NCBI GenBank assembly: GCA_947259685.1
Contig: CAMYNC010000210.1
Span: 1-7,887 of the forward strand
DNA length: 7,887 nucleotides
Direction: 5' to 3'
Origin: an uncultured Desulfuromonadales bacterium
Lineage (GTDB): Bacteria; Desulfobacterota; Desulfuromonadia; Desulfuromonadales; Geopsychrobacteraceae
The notes beneath the pieces were generated by a model, which saw only the letters and a program-made list of their open reading frames with translations, ran no database searches and was not told the DNA's origin. Below, piece after piece: positions 6,027-7,887 of the stretch (position 1 is the first letter of the stretch; every line of letters begins with the position of its first letter). A program made the position numbers and the translations under genes.

Positions 6027-7772
6027 TTATTTCGTGATGGCCTGGGCCCATGCCGGAATTTCGCCAAAGACCACGTCAAAGACCGGGAAGACCAATGCAT
6101 AGGTTACCAGCACCGTCAGAACGACACCAATGAGGTTGAGACCGCAACCGCTCCTGGCCATCTGCGGAATCGTCACATAGCCGGAAGCGAAGACGATGGC
6201 ATTCGGTGGGGTTGCAACCGGCAGCATGAAGGCGCAGGAGGCGGCCACGGCGGCGGGAATCACCAGCAACAGCGGGCTCTGCCCCAGGCCGATGGCGACT
6301 GCCGAAAGGATCGGCATGACCATCGCCGCGGTTGCAGTATTCGAGGTCAGCTCGGTGAGGAAAATAATCAGGGTGCTGACGGCGATGACCAGGACCAGGA
6401 CCGGTGCCTGATCGAGCAGCCCGACCTGCGAACCGATCCAGTCGGCCAACTTGGTGACTTTGAAACCGGCGGCCATCGACAGGCCACCACCGAACAGGAT
6501 CAGGACACCCCAGGGCAACTTGGATGCCCAGTGCCAATTCATAACGAATTCGTTCTTCTTCAGATTGATCGGGATCAGGAACAGAACCAGCGCGCCGGTC
6601 ATGGCGATAGCGGCATCAGTGACCAGTTTCGGATCGGGAAAGATGAAACCGAGTTGTTTACGGAAGATCCAGCCGAGCGCGGTCAATGCAAAAACCAGGG
6701 ATGTCCAGCGTTCGCCGGCGCTCATCGAACCCATCTCCTGCAGTTCCCGGTTAATCAGGTCACGTCCGCCGGGAACCTTTTTCAGTTTCATCGGGTTGGC
6801 AACCTTGGTCAACCACAACCAGCAAAGCGGCAGGAAGACGGCAACCAAGGGCACGCCGACCTTCATCCAATCAACGAAGGTGATTTCATAGCCGTAGGTC
6901 TTTTGCAGGTATCCGGCGAGAACGGTATTCGGCGGGGTGCCGATCAGGGTAGCTACGCCACCGATGGAAGCTGCGTACGCGATGCCGAGCATCAGGTTGA
7001 GTCCGAAGTTGAATTTCTCTGGGCTGAAATCGATGGTTTTATCGAGCCCTTCTTTTTTCCCCTCTTCAATAACATGGGTAATAATCGCCAATCCGATCGG
7101 CATCATCATGACCGTGGTCGCGGTGTTTGAGACGAATGCGGAAAGAACCGCGGTTGCGGCCATAAAACCGAAAATCAATCGGCCCGGGGAAAATCCAACC
7201 ACCTTGACGATGTTCATGGCAATGCGGCGGTGCAGATTCCAGCGCTGCATCGCCAAGGCAATGATGAAGCCACCCATGAAGAGGAAAATCAGGTGACTGG
7301 CATAGGGCGCGGTCGCGGCCTGGGTTTTCATGATCCCCATTAGAGGGAATAGGGTGATCGGCAGCAGGCTGGTTGCCGGAATCGGAATCGACTCGCACAT
7401 CCACCAGGTCGCCATCAACATCGCCACGGCGGCCATCTTCTGTGCGGAAGGCTCCATATCGGCCGGGGTCGGAATCACCAACAGCAGAACAAACAGCAGC
7501 GGCCCAAGCAGCAGCCCGACCTTTTGCCGGGTGGTATATTCGCGCGGTTCACCCTCTTCAATCCCGCCGGGGCTCGGTTCAATACGCTGGGTGTGTTCAG
7601 CAGGAGCTTCGTCCATTTCGTCCGCCAGATCTACCTCATGTTCGGTATCGTGCACCGAAAACATCGTATTTTTACGCGTCAACAAGCGTTTCATGGCCTT
7701 AGGTGTGACAGCGAACATCGATTTGGTATCATCGTGCATCACCCAAAGGCGGTCCCACATAGAAGCTATCAT
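6027..7772 (-). CDS. DASS (SLC13-type) Na+-coupled dicarboxylate/anion transporter with long N-terminal extension
   Basis: This 581-residue integral membrane protein belongs to the divalent anion:Na+ symporter family (VcINDY/SLC13). Both inverted-repeat halves show the family's paired signatures: SNTATT (215-220) with GTPPN (278-282), and SNTATA (477-482) with ATPPN (520-524). The two SNT motifs bind substrate carboxylates and shape the Na+ sites in characterised members. About a dozen hydrophobic segments run from residue 85 to 568. Residues 1-82 are a hydrophilic, charged extension rich in Asp/Glu at 42-78, longer than typical for the family. ATG 7772-7770 is preceded by GAGGAG (7784-7779) 6 bases away. 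The gene is single, with its own terminator and a sigma-54 promoter. C4-dicarboxylates such as succinate or fumarate are the likely substrates; sulfate or citrate cannot be excluded from sequence alone. Confidence 0.93.
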   Translation of the reverse strand: MIASMWDRLWVMHDDTKSMFAVTPKAMKRLLTRKNTMFSVHDTEHEVDLADEMDEAPAEHTQRIEPSPGGIEEGEPREYTTRQKVGLLLGPLLFVLLLVIPTPADMEPSAQKMAAVAMLMATWWMCESIPIPATSLLPITLFPLMGIMKTQAATAPYASHLIFLFMGGFIIALAMQRWNLHRRIAMNIVKVVGFSPGRLIFGFMAATAVLSAFVSNTATTVMMMPIGLAIITHVIEEGKKEGLDKTIDFSPEKFNFGLNLMLGIAYAASIGGVATLIGTPPNTVLAGYLQKTYGYEITFVDWMKVGVPLVAVFLPLCWLWLTKVANPMKLKKVPGGRDLINRELQEMGSMSAGERWTSLVFALTALGWIFRKQLGFIFPDPKLVTDAAIAMTGALVLFLIPINLKKNEFVMNWHWASKLPWGVLILFGGGLSMAAGFKVTKLADWIGSQVGLLDQAPVLVLVIAVSTLIIFLTELTSNTATAAMVMPILSAVAIGLGQSPLLLVIPAAVAASCAFMLPVATPPNAIVFASGYVTIPQMARSGCGLNLIGVVLTVLVTYALVFPVFDVVFGEIPAWAQAITK

Positions 7773-7887
7773 TTTTCTCTCCTCTTGCTATGGTTGTCCA
7801 TAAAAGTCCGCACTCATTTCAAGAATAGCAACATTTCGTCGGTACTGAGCTTGGAGCAATGGCAGTGCCAAAACCTGAGAACTGTAT
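7773..7887 (-). other. Upstream region of the transporter gene, cut by the window edge
   Basis: Apart from the ribosome binding site GAGGAG (7784-7779) and the sigma-54 promoter, nothing is recognised. No coding frame is supported. Confidence 0.5.
7855..7870 (-). promoter_or_regulatory. Sigma-54 (-24/-12) promoter of the DASS transporter
   Basis: On the minus strand TGGCACTGCCATTGCT matches the sigma-54 consensus TGGCACG-N4-TTGCW at every strongly conserved position. It has TGGCAC, TTGC and exactly 10 bases between the invariant GG and GC. The expected transcription start is near 7844, about 70 bases before the start codon. It implies control by an AAA+ enhancer-binding protein, with sites probably beyond the right edge. 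A DctD-like activator would fit a dicarboxylate carrier, but none is visible here. Confidence 0.82.

Noticed and set aside
5901..7130. Long plus-strand open frame opposite the transporter
   Set aside because: It is antisense to the clear DASS gene, has shadow-type composition (Gln/Asp/Gly/Arg-rich without domains) and overlaps the transporter's terminator.

Overview
The window looks like a chromosomal segment from a Desulfuromonadales/Geobacter-like bacterium. This is an inference from gene content: two large secreted multiheme c-type cytochromes, a Na+/dicarboxylate-type (DASS/SLC13) transporter behind a near-consensus sigma-54 promoter, and strong Shine-Dalgarno sites. No rRNA, tRNA, CRISPR array or insertion sequence was found.

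Layout: (1) 1-1131, minus strand: 5' part of a secreted hexaheme cytochrome (CytB below) that runs off the left edge while entering an F5/8 type C (discoidin-like) domain. (2) 1132-1529: AT-rich leader/promoter region of CytB with two inverted repeats. (3) 1530-2462, minus: an MltB-type lytic murein transglycosylase. (4) 2463-2874: AT-rich divergent intergenic region. (5) 2875-5482, plus: a very large secreted cytochrome (CytA below) with 33 CxxCH motifs, most of them in six full tandem repeats of about 89 residues with four hemes each. The reading frame changes once near the N-terminus, by a net +1 shift between 2994 and 3034. (6) 5666-5722, plus: an 18-codon mini-gene with a near-perfect ribosome binding site and a strong terminator. 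(7) 6027-7772, minus: the DASS transporter with its own terminator and sigma-54 promoter.

The two cytochromes are linked. Their C-terminal regions are clearly homologous: three CxxCH motifs followed by a heme-free domain of about 90 residues with GVGY, GKG.F.LFW, NGQDQED, EPNG, EGGF.W.RPTL and VPAFP blocks. In CytA this module caps the heme-repeat array. In CytB it is followed by a Ser/Gly linker and the F5/8C domain. A plausible reading is an extracellular electron-transfer locus in which one module ends a long heme chain and also sits on a protein with a surface-binding domain. The neighbouring peptidoglycan hydrolase might help such proteins cross or anchor in the envelope, but that is only inferred from position.

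The points most worth checking are the frame change in CytA, which coincides with a prfB-like arrangement (AGGAGG, three bases, UUU UGA) but may equally be an indel; the 18-residue peptide MKKYMKPKVIGSSNVHPC encoded just downstream of CytA; and the shared, apparently undescribed C-terminal module.
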